Source of the DNA: Cytobacillus eiseniae
GTDB taxonomy: Bacteria > Bacillota > Bacilli > Bacillales > Cytobacillaceae
Length of the DNA: 64,000 nt
Direction of reading: 5' to 3'
Assembly: GCF_017874625.1 (NCBI RefSeq)
Contig: NZ_JAGIKZ010000015.1
Location: forward strand, 1-64,000
Every line of letters begins with the position of its first letter. Position 1 is the stretch's first letter. This document shows, piece after piece, positions 1 through 8,788 of the stretch. A program made the translations under genes and the position numbers. The notes under the pieces are model-generated. The model worked only from the letters and a program-made list of their open reading frames with translations. It searched no databases and was not told the DNA's origin.

Positions 1-128
1 TGGCTATCGAAACGACGCTCACTTATTTCTTCGACTTCGCTTAGAAACTGGGCGTTAATTTTGTCATCCCCGACTTTTGGTGATGAACCAATAATAATAA
101 AGAATTGAATTTTTTACCATCATTTCTT

Positions 129-1124
129 TTAGGCCTTTAACGGCTCATATCCCTCCTGATAAATACGGCTAATAATCGATTCAATCGCCGGTTCTTCTAC
201 CGTCAAATCTTTAATACTATGAGTCTTCGTAATTTGGGCAATTAAATCAGAGGCAGATACTTCATCACGGTTAAATTTAATCCAGCAGCGGCTGCTTTCT
301 TCTTTACAAACTTCTCCACCGAGTAGTTGCAGACGCTCTGCAGATTCTTCCAAATCGACAATAAGCGTACGGATTTTCCCAAACCTTTCCTTAATCATTG
401 CTATTTCTCCATCATACACCTTCATGCCATGGTCAATAAGAATCATCCGTTCACAAAGCTTTTCAATATCCTCCATATCATGGGTCGTGAGGATAACAGT
501 AATATTGCGCTCTTGATTAATTTCCTTAATGAATGTGCGCATTCTTTCTTTTGCCACAACATCCAGACCAATTGTCGGCTCATCAAGAAAGAGAATCGGA
601 GGGTCATGCAGCAAAGAAGCCGCAATATCAGCCCGCATCCTTTGCCCAAGAGACAATTGCCTAACAGGAGTGTTCAGAAATTCATCTAAGCCAAGGATTT
701 CGGTAAACGTAGCCATATTCTTCTTATACCGCTGATCAGGCACTTGATAGATCGCCTTTAATAGCTCAAAGGATTCTATGGTTGGCAAATCCCACCACAG
801 CTGTGATCGTTGTCCAAACACAACACCGATGCTTTTCGCATTCTCCTGTCTATTTTCATATGGCACAAGTCCATTCACTTGCACACGCCCAGCACTTGGA
901 ACAAGAATGCCCGTCAGCATTTTTATCGTCGTTGACTTTCCTGCCCCATTCGGTCCGATATAGCCGACAATTTCTCCTTCATTAATTGAAAAACTAATAT
1001 CATTAACCGCTTCCTTTTTTATATACTCCCGCTTCACTAGGCTTTTTAAAGCACCCTTCATCCCCGCTTCCCTTTTTGCAATCTTGAACTCTTTTCTTAC
1101 ATTCTCTACTTCTATAATCGGCAT
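129..1124 (-). CDS. ABC-2 type exporter, ATP-binding protein (COG4586-like)
   Basis: ATPase of an ABC-2 type export system; it would hydrolyse ATP on the cytoplasmic face to drive the two permeases encoded immediately upstream. The 331-residue protein has a Walker A GPNGAGKST near residue 57, an LSLGQ signature near 157 and a Walker B ending LFLDEP near 177-183, followed by a long C-terminal domain after residue 240. The extra N-terminal stretch before the first strand and the long tail are typical of the family that pairs with two DUF990-like six-helix permeases. ATG follows a GAGGAGG-type ribosome binding site. It is the third gene of a minus-strand operon. The substrate is unknown. Confidence 0.9.
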   Translation of the reverse strand: MPIIEVENVRKEFKIAKREAGMKGALKSLVKREYIKKEAVNDISFSINEGEIVGYIGPNGAGKSTTIKMLTGILVPSAGRVQVNGLVPYENRQENAKSIGVVFGQRSQLWWDLPTIESFELLKAIYQVPDQRYKKNMATFTEILGLDEFLNTPVRQLSLGQRMRADIAASLLHDPPILFLDEPTIGLDVVAKERMRTFIKEINQERNITVILTTHDMEDIEKLCERMILIDHGMKVYDGEIAMIKERFGKIRTLIVDLEESAERLQLLGGEVCKEESSRCWIKFNRDEVSASDLIAQITKTHSIKDLTVEEPAIESIISRIYQEGYEPLKA

Positions 1125-1141
1125 CTTTGCTTCCTCCTCAT

Positions 1142-1948
1142 TTACGAGCCTGCACTCTTATACCGGCTTAATCCAAGCATCCACACATAATAGGAAAGAA
1201 GAAAGAAAACGAGCCCTACTAGTGGGGAGAAATAGCCGATATTTGCTGGAAAAAATGGTGCATCTTTTTCTAAAATTACAGCTGCGGGAAAATAGTTTAC
1301 AAAGCCAAATGGCACGATAAACGCGGCAATCCATTGGACAATTTTCGGATAAATGACCAATGGATAGTTTGTTAAATTTCTTGCTGGATACATGACAACC
1401 CAGTAGAACTGCTGAGACTTTGTTGTCCAAAAGGCAATCGCAGAAATCAGTACGAGCATGCCTCCTTGGATGAGAATGCCCCCAACAATGGATGCAAGTA
1501 AAAACAGCACCTTTCCAATCGTCCAGCCAATATGTAATTCAAAGCTAACCCAGATAAAAATAAAAATACTAAAAATAAACTGCCCAAATGAAGCAACATC
1601 AAACTTCATCGACATGAAATGAAAGAAGGGATTAATCGGCCGAACTAGAAACCGGTCAAATGTTCCATTCAAAATGTAAGTATCGAGACTGCGAAAATGT
1701 AAAAATAAAACTACGCAAAATCCCCATGACAATATGGCAATCGCATAAAGGAAAAGCATTTCATAGAAGTTCCATGAACCGAGCATCTGAAACTGATAGA
1801 GCATCACCCACATCGTCACCGCTGTCCCTGTATACGCTGTAACGAGACCAATAATCCTCATAATAAAGGCAAACCGATATTGCATTTGTGCCCGAATTCC
1901 TGCTGAAACTAACTTAAAGTAGAGATTCACATATTTAACAACAGCCAT
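1142..1948 (-). CDS. ABC-2 type exporter, permease subunit (COG3694-like)
   Basis: Integral membrane protein of 268 residues with about six hydrophobic segments. It is the second permease of the exporter whose ATPase follows 17 bp downstream. It has no substrate-binding or enzymatic motif, as usual for this uncharacterised ABC-2 family in which two different permeases are encoded next to one ATPase. The gene starts 3 bp after the end of the preceding permease gene, so translation is probably coupled. Family assignment rests on length, hydrophobic profile and gene order; the exported substrate cannot be read from the sequence. Confidence 0.85.
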   Translation of the reverse strand: MAVVKYVNLYFKLVSAGIRAQMQYRFAFIMRIIGLVTAYTGTAVTMWVMLYQFQMLGSWNFYEMLFLYAIAILSWGFCVVLFLHFRSLDTYILNGTFDRFLVRPINPFFHFMSMKFDVASFGQFIFSIFIFIWVSFELHIGWTIGKVLFLLASIVGGILIQGGMLVLISAIAFWTTKSQQFYWVVMYPARNLTNYPLVIYPKIVQWIAAFIVPFGFVNYFPAAVILEKDAPFFPANIGYFSPLVGLVFFLLSYYVWMLGLSRYKSAGS

Positions 1949-1951
1949 TTC

Positions 1952-2755
1952 TTATCCTCCTTGTACAACTACTTTAAGTGAGGCCTTATGCCAAACAAAT
2001 CTTAAGAGGAAGAAGCAAACGAATACCCAGAAAATCTGCAAACCGATTGAAAGCAAGATTTCTCCTCCAGCAATTTCCCCGATAAAAATGGCATTTGGTA
2101 TGTAATAGATTCCTTGAAACGGCAAATAGACAGCAATATTAGCTAGCCACTCAGGAAAAAACCAAAGTGGAATAACAGAGCCCGAAAGTAAGGACATCGC
2201 AAAGTAAAAAACATCTTCAATTCCTCCCGTTTCCACTAAAAAGAAGGAAAGCAAACCGAAGGCCATTTCAATGCAATACCGGATCAAAAATCCAATAAAG
2301 GCGGCAACTATGAAAATTACCCAAGTCCATAAACTCGTAGGAAGAGCAAAGTCCATCACAATAAATAGGATCGCATAAATAGGCAATAATGCGGTGATTG
2401 CATAAAAAGCTACACTTCCCAAATCAGCAAATAAATAACGTAAGGGAACATTAAACGGTCTCATTAATTCAAGTGCAATATCCCCTGTCCGTACCTTTTC
2501 TTGGATTTCCCATAAGGGGGTTCCTGCACCATTTACTCCTGTAAGAAATTGACTGACGACAATATATGTAAGCATGGCCTGAAAGCTAATGCCACCTGCT
2601 TCTTCCCTTCCTGCATATAAAGCTGTCCAGATTGACCCCCACATAAGAAGAAAGATGAGGTTGGATCCTAGTCGTGACCATACATCAAACCGATAAACAG
2701 CTGAGCGAAGGAATGCCTTTTTTGTAAAAGTCCAGTAAATATGAAAGCTTTGCAC
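1952..2755 (-). CDS. ABC-2 type exporter, permease subunit (COG4587-like)
   Basis: First gene of the three-gene exporter operon: a membrane protein of about 267 residues with six hydrophobic segments, partner of the permease and ATPase encoded downstream. I place the start at a GTG at 2755 because an AGAGGTGA Shine-Dalgarno sequence lies just upstream of it. An in-frame ATG at 2794 would add 13 mostly charged residues and has no ribosome binding site. The protein begins with a short soluble N-terminus and then a first helix at about residue 25. Substrate unknown. Confidence 0.85.
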   Translation of the reverse strand: MQSFHIYWTFTKKAFLRSAVYRFDVWSRLGSNLIFLLMWGSIWTALYAGREEAGGISFQAMLTYIVVSQFLTGVNGAGTPLWEIQEKVRTGDIALELMRPFNVPLRYLFADLGSVAFYAITALLPIYAILFIVMDFALPTSLWTWVIFIVAAFIGFLIRYCIEMAFGLLSFFLVETGGIEDVFYFAMSLLSGSVIPLWFFPEWLANIAVYLPFQGIYYIPNAIFIGEIAGGEILLSIGLQIFWVFVCFFLLRFVWHKASLKVVVQGG

Positions 2756-2938
2756 CTGCTCACCTCTTTTTTTGATTATTACGTATTTTAACATAATTTG
2801 TTTTTTAAAGGTATCCTAGCATTTCAGTTCCTTTTAATAGACTGAAAATAGCGACTTTGCGTGGAAGGATTGGCATTTTCATTATTATGCATTAAAATGA
2901 ATTTTGGTTTATAAATATAAATAGTAAAGGTGATTACT

Positions 2939-4297
2939 TTGTCAGATACAGCTAGAAAGAAAATAACATTCATTGATTTATTAAAATTTCTCCTTCCTTC
3001 CTTAATCGGAATTAGTCTATTTATGGTTCCAATTACATTTAATAGTGAAATGACAATCCCAATTGCTATTCTCTCAGGATCTGTTCAGAATCTACTTCAC
3101 TCATACTTACCTGCAATCATGACGGTTATCATTGTTTTGACGCTTGCTGGTACTATTTTTACAAAGCTTTTTAAACCGGCATTTATTATGAATCGTCCTT
3201 TTTTCAATAGTTTATTTAATGTATCTACTATATGGGTTGCTGCAAGAATATTTGGTGGCTTCTTCGCTATTTTGACACTTTATCAAATTGGCCCTCGGTT
3301 TATTTGGTCAGAAAATACAGGGGGGATGATTTTAAATGATTTGCTTCCTATCCTCTTTTCTGTATTTCTATTTGCAGGCTTACTCTTGCCGCTGCTTTTA
3401 AACTTTGGTTTATTAGAATTCTTCGGCTCGATGCTAACAAAGGTTATGCGTCCAATTTTCAAGCTGCCAGGAAGATCTTCGGTTGATTGTATTGCTTCAT
3501 GGCTTGGTGACGGGACAATCGGTGTCCTCCTTACGAGTAAACAATATGAAGAAGGCTATTACACGAAGAAAGAAGCGGCTATCATTGGGACAACCTTCTC
3601 TGTCGTTTCGATTACATTTAGTCTTGTTGTTATTTCTCAAGTTAACTTAGAGCGATTGTTTGCTCCCTTCTATGCAACAGTGACAATCGCTGGGTTAATT
3701 GCTGCGATTATTTGTCCAAGAATTCCTCCGCTATCAAGAAAACCAAATACGTATTTTGGAGGAAAAGAGAGCGAATTAGATGAATCTATTCCAAAAGGAT
3801 ATAATGCGTTTAGCTGGGGAATAAGTGAAGCAGTTGCGAAGGCTAAAGAAAATCAAAGTGTTAAGAAATTCCTTGAGCAAGGCTGTAAAAACATTTTGGA
3901 CATGTGGATGGGTGTCGCACCAATTGTGATGGCACTCGGTACAATTGCACTCATCATTGCAGAATATACACCTGTTTTCAAAATTCTTGGGCTGCCATTT
4001 ATCCCATTACTTGAATTGATGCAAGTCCCAGAAGCAAAAGCAGCGTCTGAAACATTCATTGTTGGATTTGCTGATATGTTCCTTCCATCAATTATTGGTG
4101 CATCCATCGAGAGTGAAATGACTCGCTTTATTATTGCCTGTACATCTGTTACCCAGCTTATTTATATGTCAGAGGTGGGTGGACTTTTATTAGGATCAAA
4201 AATTCCTGTATCGATGAAAGACCTATTTATCATCTTTATCGAGAGAACACTCATTACGTTGCCAGTCATCGTAATCGCTGCACATATTCTCTTTTAA
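2939..4297 (+). CDS. YjiH family membrane protein (nucleoside-recognition/Gate domain)
   Basis: Polytopic membrane protein of 452 residues with about ten hydrophobic segments, resembling the YjiH family, whose core is the Gate (nucleoside recognition) domain also found in spore maturation proteins SpmA/SpmB and FeoB. A conserved-looking stretch GRSSVDCIASWLGDGTIG lies in the middle. The function of the family is not settled; transport of a small polar solute is an inference. The start is most likely TTG at 2939, which has AAAGGTG at proper distance; a GTG at 2930 overlaps that site. It is monocistronic, followed by a hairpin terminator. Confidence 0.8.
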   Translation: MSDTARKKITFIDLLKFLLPSLIGISLFMVPITFNSEMTIPIAILSGSVQNLLHSYLPAIMTVIIVLTLAGTIFTKLFKPAFIMNRPFFNSLFNVSTIWVAARIFGGFFAILTLYQIGPRFIWSENTGGMILNDLLPILFSVFLFAGLLLPLLLNFGLLEFFGSMLTKVMRPIFKLPGRSSVDCIASWLGDGTIGVLLTSKQYEEGYYTKKEAAIIGTTFSVVSITFSLVVISQVNLERLFAPFYATVTIAGLIAAIICPRIPPLSRKPNTYFGGKESELDESIPKGYNAFSWGISEAVAKAKENQSVKKFLEQGCKNILDMWMGVAPIVMALGTIALIIAEYTPVFKILGLPFIPLLELMQVPEAKAASETFIVGFADMFLPSIIGASIESEMTRFIIACTSVTQLIYMSEVGGLLLGSKIPVSMKDLFIIFIERTLITLPVIVIAAHILF

Positions 4298-4358
4298 TCT
4301 TAGAAATAAAAGGCTGTTTCGCAAACGAAGTCGTTCTGATCATCTGAGAACATTCGAA

Positions 4359-4398
4359 AGAAACTTATTGAATCAGTGTCATAAATCAATAAGTTTCT
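4359..4398 (+). terminator. Rho-independent terminator after the YjiH-family gene
   Basis: Perfect 13-bp inverted repeat (AGAAACTTATTGA and its complement) around a 14-nt loop, followed by a T-rich stretch (TGTTTGTT). It lies 60 bp after the YjiH-family stop codon. Confidence 0.6.
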
Positions 4399-4421
4399 GT
4401 TTGTTATTCAATTCCAAATTA

Positions 4422-4601
4422 TTGCGGACATGAAGTACGTTATTTTCATAAATCATGCTATTTTGGAGAGTTTTCGGACACCAGGTATGCTATTTGCTAC
4501 TAATGAGGTAAAAACAACATCTTTTCGGAAAATAACGGAATATATGTCCGATAAGTTTGCAAAAGTATGGTTATTGAAGCAAATAGCGGAACGTGTGCCC
4601 G
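4422..4601. repeat. Dispersed repeat, copy 1 (inverted partner at 44681-44861)
   Basis: About 180 bp that is matched, with scattered substitutions, by the reverse complement of 44681-44861. Shared blocks include TTGCGGACAT at one end, GTACGTTATT, GGAGAGTTT, GCTATTTGCT, AGGTAAAAACAACA, TGTCCGATAA and AAATAGCGGAACGTGTG at the other end. A 66-codon ORF (4430-4630) lies across it but starts and ends without regard to the repeat and looks fortuitous. No transposase is present. Its role is unknown; it is probably a non-autonomous interspersed element. Confidence 0.75.
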
Positions 4602-4613
4602 ATTCATTATGCA

Positions 4614-4750
4614 TAATGGGCAAAGGCTGATTTCTGATCGATGTTGCTCCCTTTCCTTGGAGATAATCTCAGCCGTCCCAAGCATCTAAGCAAAACATTG
4701 GGTAGGCCGGCACCTCACAACGGAAATGTGAATGCATTTTCTTTGTGAGG
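4614..4750. repeat. Divergent fragment of the MITE-like repeat family
   Basis: Intergenic stretch sharing short blocks, in the same order, with 27180-27480: AAGGCTGATTTC, GTTGCTCCCTTTCC, TCAGC-GTCC, ACATTG-GTAGGC, GGAAATG and GCATTTTC. It lies between the inverted-pair repeat and the terminator of the next gene. No coding capacity is apparent. Confidence 0.45.
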
Positions 4751-4788
4751 GATGTTTATCCAATAATCTTTTAATAAAAGCCAAATGA

Positions 4789-4820
4789 AAAGACGGGCCC
4801 CTAGGAGTCCGTCTTTTCAT
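4789..4820 (-). terminator. Rho-independent terminator of the glycine/histidine-rich protein gene
   Basis: Inverted repeat AAAAGACGG / CCGTCTTTT enclosing a GC-rich loop, just past the stop codon of the minus-strand gene ending at 4831. The T-run is in the minus-strand orientation, and the plus strand also ends in TTTTC, so it could work both ways. Confidence 0.75.
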
Positions 4821-4830
4821 GTCCATACAC

Positions 4831-5265
4831 TTAGACACATTGGAAAGAGCTAATGCGATTAAGGTCTGTTCCGTAGAAGACCCATCGATTGCCTCTCCAA
4901 CGCCAGCCTGCAACGGATGTTCTCCCTACAAAGGTTGGGAAGAACCAGAAGCTCCGGCCATTTTCAAGCCAAATAAACGTGAACCTACGCAAGCAGCTCC
5001 TAATGGCTCCAGGATCGACCGCAAATGCGGCGAAATTAGATTGCTGCATTTGTGGTGTAAAGGATGGTGGAGGAGATGATGGTGGTCCATCTTGCTGTTG
5101 CCCATGACTATGGCTTTGTCCATGACCTTGGTGAGTATTCTGCTGACCATGTCCAGGTGGGAAGCCTGGAGGAAAGCTTGGAAAGCCTCCCGGAAATATT
5201 CGAGCATCAAATGTAGGATTTACATAATTAATGGGATGTGAAAACGGATAATTTCTGTCATTCAT
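4831..5265 (-). CDS. Small protein: Pro/Gly/His/Gln-rich N-terminus, Trp/Phe-rich C-terminal domain
   Basis: About 144 residues. Residues 20-75 are low-complexity (FPGGF, PPGFPPGHG, GHGQSHSHG, PPSSPPP), likely disordered, with seven or more histidines that could bind metal. The C-terminal ~60 residues (from VDPGAIRSCLRRF) are rich in Phe/Trp/Arg and form a compact domain with two cysteines, one next to the C-terminus. I recall similar C-termini in uncharacterised Bacillus proteins but cannot name a family; a spore- or envelope-associated role is a guess. Start at 5265 is chosen for an AGAGGGG ribosome binding site; an in-frame ATG at 5298 precedes that site. Monocistronic, with its own terminator. 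Confidence 0.7.
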   Translation of the reverse strand: MNDRNYPFSHPINYVNPTFDARIFPGGFPSFPPGFPPGHGQQNTHQGHGQSHSHGQQQDGPPSSPPPSFTPQMQQSNFAAFAVDPGAIRSCLRRFTFIWLENGRSFWFFPTFVGRTSVAGWRWRGNRWVFYGTDLNRISSFQCV

Positions 5266-5342
5266 AAAAATGATTTCCCCTCTCTTCATGCATTCCATTT
5301 AATGTATGCCAAATGCCCACATTTGTGTTTGACTGATTGTAT

Positions 5343-6443
5343 TTATTTCATTTCAGATGCGATCGATGAAATTTCTGTTCGAATGTTATTTTTCAAATGA
5401 TCAACGACTGTAAAGTCCATTGCGTTGATATAAATAGCTTCTAATTGATCACGCTGTGCTTTTGCTTGTGCTAAATAGGAAATGGCCTCTTTCATTTTCT
5501 CTTTATATTGGGCACTGACTTCTTTAATTTGCTCAGCAAAAATTTCATCTGTACCTGGTGACACAATCATTTCATACGTATCAATAATTTCATCCCCTGC
5601 GCGAGTAGGAAAATACTCATGGGGACTCGTACTATCAAAGATGGCTAAGCCAAGTTCACGGATGATCAGCATATCCAGACTATGTGGATCAAAGCCGCAA
5701 TGGTATATTTCAATGTCAAAGCCACGTTTTTCTGCCTCGTCTGCCAGCTTTTTCAGCATCGTTGACTTCCCAGTGCCAGCTCGCCCTTTAATAAAATACC
5801 GTTTTGGTAAATCCTCTGTCAGATTAGGAACAAAATCAACAGCCCCATTCGGTGTAGCAGCCCCTAAAAAGCGATGGCGTACATCTGCTTGCTTATTCAA
5901 ATGCAGGTTGCCGAAAAATGCCTTCAGCAATTTATTTGTCAGCTGGTCGGCCTTGCCAAAATCCATATTCTCATAATAAATTTTTTCCCATCGATCATGT
6001 ATTTTTAATGCTTCTGCAAATTTGCTATACGCTGTTTCAAAGGATTGACTGACCTGTTGACTAATTTGAATAATTGCTTCTTTTTGTACGGCTAATGCTT
6101 TGGAATCCCATGCTTTACCAAGATTCACATATTCCTCAATTGCTCCAGGTGCCTTTGGCTCAATAACATGTGGAGCTGTTCCATCAACAATCCCTACTTT
6201 TAAAGCAGGAATAATGACTCCATCAATTGAGTCATTATCTGATGAGCAATGAAGATATTCTAAATCAAATCCTTTATCCGCCCATTCTGATCCAATTGCC
6301 TTCATTAGCGATGACTTTCCAGTACCTGGCCCACCTTTTAAAATAAATAAACGATCAAGACCTTGAAGATTCGATTCATATAAGCTATAAAAGCCACGGG
6401 CTGTATTTCCGCCGGCAAAGTAATTTTTAATTTTTCCAGCCAC
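5343..6443 (-). CDS. PRK06851-type ATPase with two P-loops
   Basis: Soluble protein of about 366 residues made of two homologous halves, each with its own nucleotide-binding loop: GGPGTGKSS near residue 37 and KGRAGTGKST near 219. Each half also carries an FD(L/I)E(Y/I)-HC strand after the P-loop helix. The family is usually annotated as a predicted nucleotide kinase or ATPase of unknown role. The start is uncertain. GTG at 6443 has AAAGGA at good spacing and gives the N-terminus expected for the family (a short lead to YFAGGNTARGFYSL). ATG at 6467 or 6545 would add 8 or 34 residues, the latter overlapping ybaK. Probably cotranscribed with ybaK. Confidence 0.8.
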   Translation of the reverse strand: MAGKIKNYFAGGNTARGFYSLYESNLQGLDRLFILKGGPGTGKSSLMKAIGSEWADKGFDLEYLHCSSDNDSIDGVIIPALKVGIVDGTAPHVIEPKAPGAIEEYVNLGKAWDSKALAVQKEAIIQISQQVSQSFETAYSKFAEALKIHDRWEKIYYENMDFGKADQLTNKLLKAFFGNLHLNKQADVRHRFLGAATPNGAVDFVPNLTEDLPKRYFIKGRAGTGKSTMLKKLADEAEKRGFDIEIYHCGFDPHSLDMLIIRELGLAIFDSTSPHEYFPTRAGDEIIDTYEMIVSPGTDEIFAEQIKEVSAQYKEKMKEAISYLAQAKAQRDQLEAIYINAMDFTVVDHLKNNIRTEISSIASEMK

Positions 6444-6532
6444 ATTTACACGTCCTTTCCCGTTCATTCCCTGAATAGTTTTCACCCTTACGATATGCAA
6501 ATAGGCATTCATAGGTGAATGCCCATTTGCCG

Positions 6533-7018
6533 CTAATCCTTCCATTTGACAAGCTCCATTAGCTTCGCACCAATTACAAGCTGCAAATCCTCTATATTTA
6601 GTTCCATTTGCATGCCAATCCTTCCACCGCTGATGATGATCCTCTCCAACTTCGCAGCTTCTAGGTCAAGAAATGACGGATATTGCTTTTTCATTCCAAC
6701 AGGTGAGCACCCTCCTCGAATATAGCCTGTCAGCCTTTGAATATCCTTAACAGCGATCATCTCTACTCTTTTTTCTCCTACCGCCTTTGCCGCTTTCTTC
6801 ATATCCAGCTCATCCCCAACTGGGATAATAAATACATATACTTGTTTGCTATTCCCCTCTGCAACAAGTGTTTTATACACTAACTTTTCGTCTTTATTTA
6901 TTTTTTGAGCAACTGATACACCGTCGATTTTCCCATCCTCGTTTTGATAGGTGAGTATTTCATAAGGAACTTTTTTCGCATCAAGAATACGCATTGCATT
7001 TGTTTTTCCTTGAGCCAT
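6533..7018 (-). CDS. ybaK: Cys-tRNA(Pro) deacylase, YbaK/EbsC family
   Basis: Trans-editing enzyme of about 161 residues that hydrolyses Cys-tRNA(Pro) formed by prolyl-tRNA synthetase (known activity of YbaK). Family features seen are the N-terminal ARILDAKKVPYEI-like strand, a conserved lysine in VYKTLVAEG, the KKAAKAVGEKRVEM helix, and the GGCSPVGMKK loop that closes the active site. Start at 7018 is preferred over the ATG at 7024 because an AGAGGGG site lies 7 nt upstream of it. It overlaps or abuts the twin P-loop ATPase gene, suggesting one transcript. Confidence 0.9.
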   Translation of the reverse strand: MAQGKTNAMRILDAKKVPYEILTYQNEDGKIDGVSVAQKINKDEKLVYKTLVAEGNSKQVYVFIIPVGDELDMKKAAKAVGEKRVEMIAVKDIQRLTGYIRGGCSPVGMKKQYPSFLDLEAAKLERIIISGGRIGMQMELNIEDLQLVIGAKLMELVKWKD

Positions 7019-7089
7019 TGTCATACCCCTCTAAAAAATATTTCTTCTATTTTACCATTTCCAGATTAGATGGCGAAGGAATATTCCTA

Positions 7090-7272
7090 ATGAATATTGA
7101 CATTAAATATTATTATAGAATAATAATAGAAGAAATAGTTTTAAAAAAGAGTAATTATAATTTGAAAATTACGACTTCAAATCTAGAAAAAATGCTATTA
7201 TATGAAGGAGAGAATCTTGGTCAAACCGAGATTGGTCATCTACATACAGATAAATGTAAACGATTGCCTTAA
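7090..7272 (+). CDS. Possible small protein of 60 residues upstream of the PAS kinase
   Basis: Short ORF ending 25 bp before the histidine kinase gene, same strand. ATG at 7090 has AAGGAA about 10 nt upstream. The product is lysine/isoleucine-rich with a hydrophilic C-terminus ending GHLHTDKCKRLP. I recognise no family. The position suggests a leader or small cotranscribed protein, but the A+T-rich composition means it could be chance. Confidence 0.3.
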   Translation: MNIDIKYYYRIIIEEIVLKKSNYNLKITTSNLEKMLLYEGENLGQTEIGHLHTDKCKRLP

Positions 7273-7297
7273 AACAACATATGAGGGGTATATATGA

Positions 7298-8719
7298 ATG
7301 CTGGAAAAGATAAAATTAGATCATCCGCAATTATTTATCCAAGCCTTTGAGAATTCTGCAATTGGAATGGCATTAATCACATCAAATGGGGGAGACTTAT
7401 TAAAAGTAAATCAAGCGCTTTGCCAGATTCTTAGTTATGAAAAAAGTGAATTACTTACATTAAACATTAAGGACATCATCCATCCTGAAGACTCCGCACT
7501 TGATTTACATATTATTCAAACACTACAAAGTGGAGAGCAGCATTCTTTTCTAACAGAAAGACGATACATACATAAAAATGGGCACACAATATGGGCGCTC
7601 ATGAGCGTTTCCTTAGTACGAGATCAACAGGGAAACCCTTTATACTATATTAGCCAAATACAAGATATTACAAATAGAAAACTAGCAGAAGAAAAGCTCC
7701 GTGAAGGGGAAGAAAGATACCATCGAATTGTTGAAGAATCACCAGATGGTGTCATCATTATGAAAGAGGAACGATGTCTTTTCATTAACCAGACTGGCCT
7801 CGAGCTGCTTGGCTTAAAACAGAAACGAGATATAGTTGGAAGACCAATCTATGACTTTGTTCATCCAGATGACCATGAACGCTTAAAGCAGCGAAATATG
7901 CAAAATGAATTAATTGGACCGATTGAGAAACGATTTATTCGTATGGATGGAAAAGTGATTGATGTCGAATTAAAAACGATTCCTACTATCTATCAGGACC
8001 AGCAAGCTGTCCATGCCATCATCAGAGATGTCAGCAATCAAAAGCAGACGAAGGATTTAATTATTAATTCAGAGAAGTTGAAGATCGCGGGACAATTAGC
8101 TGCTGGAATTGCACATGAAGTTAGAAATCCATTAACTGCGATTAAAGGGTTCTTTCAAATGATGGAAAAGGATTTAAAAGAAAACCAAATGTACTTCGAT
8201 GTGATTACATCAGAAATCAATCGCATCGAGACCATTTTAAATGAACTTTTAGTGCTCGCACGACCACAAGAAGTAAAATATGACTTGAAAAATATCGATA
8301 CCATTGTTAACCATGTCATTACCTTGTTAAAAACACAAACCAATTTAAATAGCATTGAAATCGTTAAGAACATCGAACCCAATTTACCTCCCATTAAATG
8401 CAATGAAAATCAATTAAAACAGGTCTTCATCAATTTTTTACAAAATGCGGTAGAATCCATGTCAACCGGCGGACGGATATCGATTTATATTCGAAATCAG
8501 GATTCAGACTCCATTTGTATCCAAATTATTGATCAAGGCTCTGGCATTCCAGCCCATCTATTGAATAGAATTGGTGAACCCTTCTTTACAACAAAGGAGC
8601 ATGGCACAGGTTTAGGCATTATGATCTGTAAGAATATTATTGAAGAACACCGCGGGAAGCTCTCCATTGAAAGCTCACCAGAAGGCACACAAATCGAAAT
8701 TTCCTTGCCAATTGTGTGA
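7298..8719 (+). CDS. Cytoplasmic PAS-domain sensor histidine kinase, sporulation-kinase type
   Basis: 473-residue kinase without membrane segments. Two PAS domains (about residues 12-128 and 138-250) are followed by a HisKA dimerisation domain with the phospho-acceptor His273 in AAGIAHEVRNPLTAIKG, and an HATPase_c domain with an N-box (QNAVES), G1 (DQGSGIP) and G2 (GTGLG). The H-box sequence and PAS-PAS-HisKA layout match orphan kinases such as KinA/KinE that feed phosphate to Spo0F in Bacillus. No response regulator is adjacent, consistent with an orphan kinase. ATG at 7298 is set by GAGGGG 8 nt upstream. Signal and partner are inferred, not visible. Confidence 0.88.
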   Translation: MLEKIKLDHPQLFIQAFENSAIGMALITSNGGDLLKVNQALCQILSYEKSELLTLNIKDIIHPEDSALDLHIIQTLQSGEQHSFLTERRYIHKNGHTIWALMSVSLVRDQQGNPLYYISQIQDITNRKLAEEKLREGEERYHRIVEESPDGVIIMKEERCLFINQTGLELLGLKQKRDIVGRPIYDFVHPDDHERLKQRNMQNELIGPIEKRFIRMDGKVIDVELKTIPTIYQDQQAVHAIIRDVSNQKQTKDLIINSEKLKIAGQLAAGIAHEVRNPLTAIKGFFQMMEKDLKENQMYFDVITSEINRIETILNELLVLARPQEVKYDLKNIDTIVNHVITLLKTQTNLNSIEIVKNIEPNLPPIKCNENQLKQVFINFLQNAVESMSTGGRISIYIRNQDSDSICIQIIDQGSGIPAHLLNRIGEPFFTTKEHGTGLGIMICKNIIEEHRGKLSIESSPEGTQIEISLPIV

Positions 8720-8788
8720 AAGTGATTTAGAGAGTTTTAGCCCTTTGGTAAAAATACCGCGCGGATTGGTTTGAGCAACTGAGCCGAT

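Noticed and set aside
1-128. Possible 5' part of a further minus-strand gene at the left edge
   Set aside because: One minus-strand frame is open to the window edge (reading FFIIIGSSPKVGDDKINAQF) but it has no ATG/GTG/TTG start after its stop codon; too little sequence to support a gene.
4430-4630. 66-codon plus-strand ORF
   Set aside because: It lies within a dispersed non-coding repeat, has no ribosome binding site, and the partner copy at 44681-44861 does not preserve the frame.
4819-5107. Plus-strand ORFs of 86 and 72 codons
   Set aside because: Antisense to the better-supported glycine/histidine-rich protein gene, which has a good ribosome binding site and a terminator in the correct orientation.
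5482-5976. 164-codon plus-strand ORF
   Set aside because: Antisense shadow of the twin P-loop ATPase with no recognisable family.
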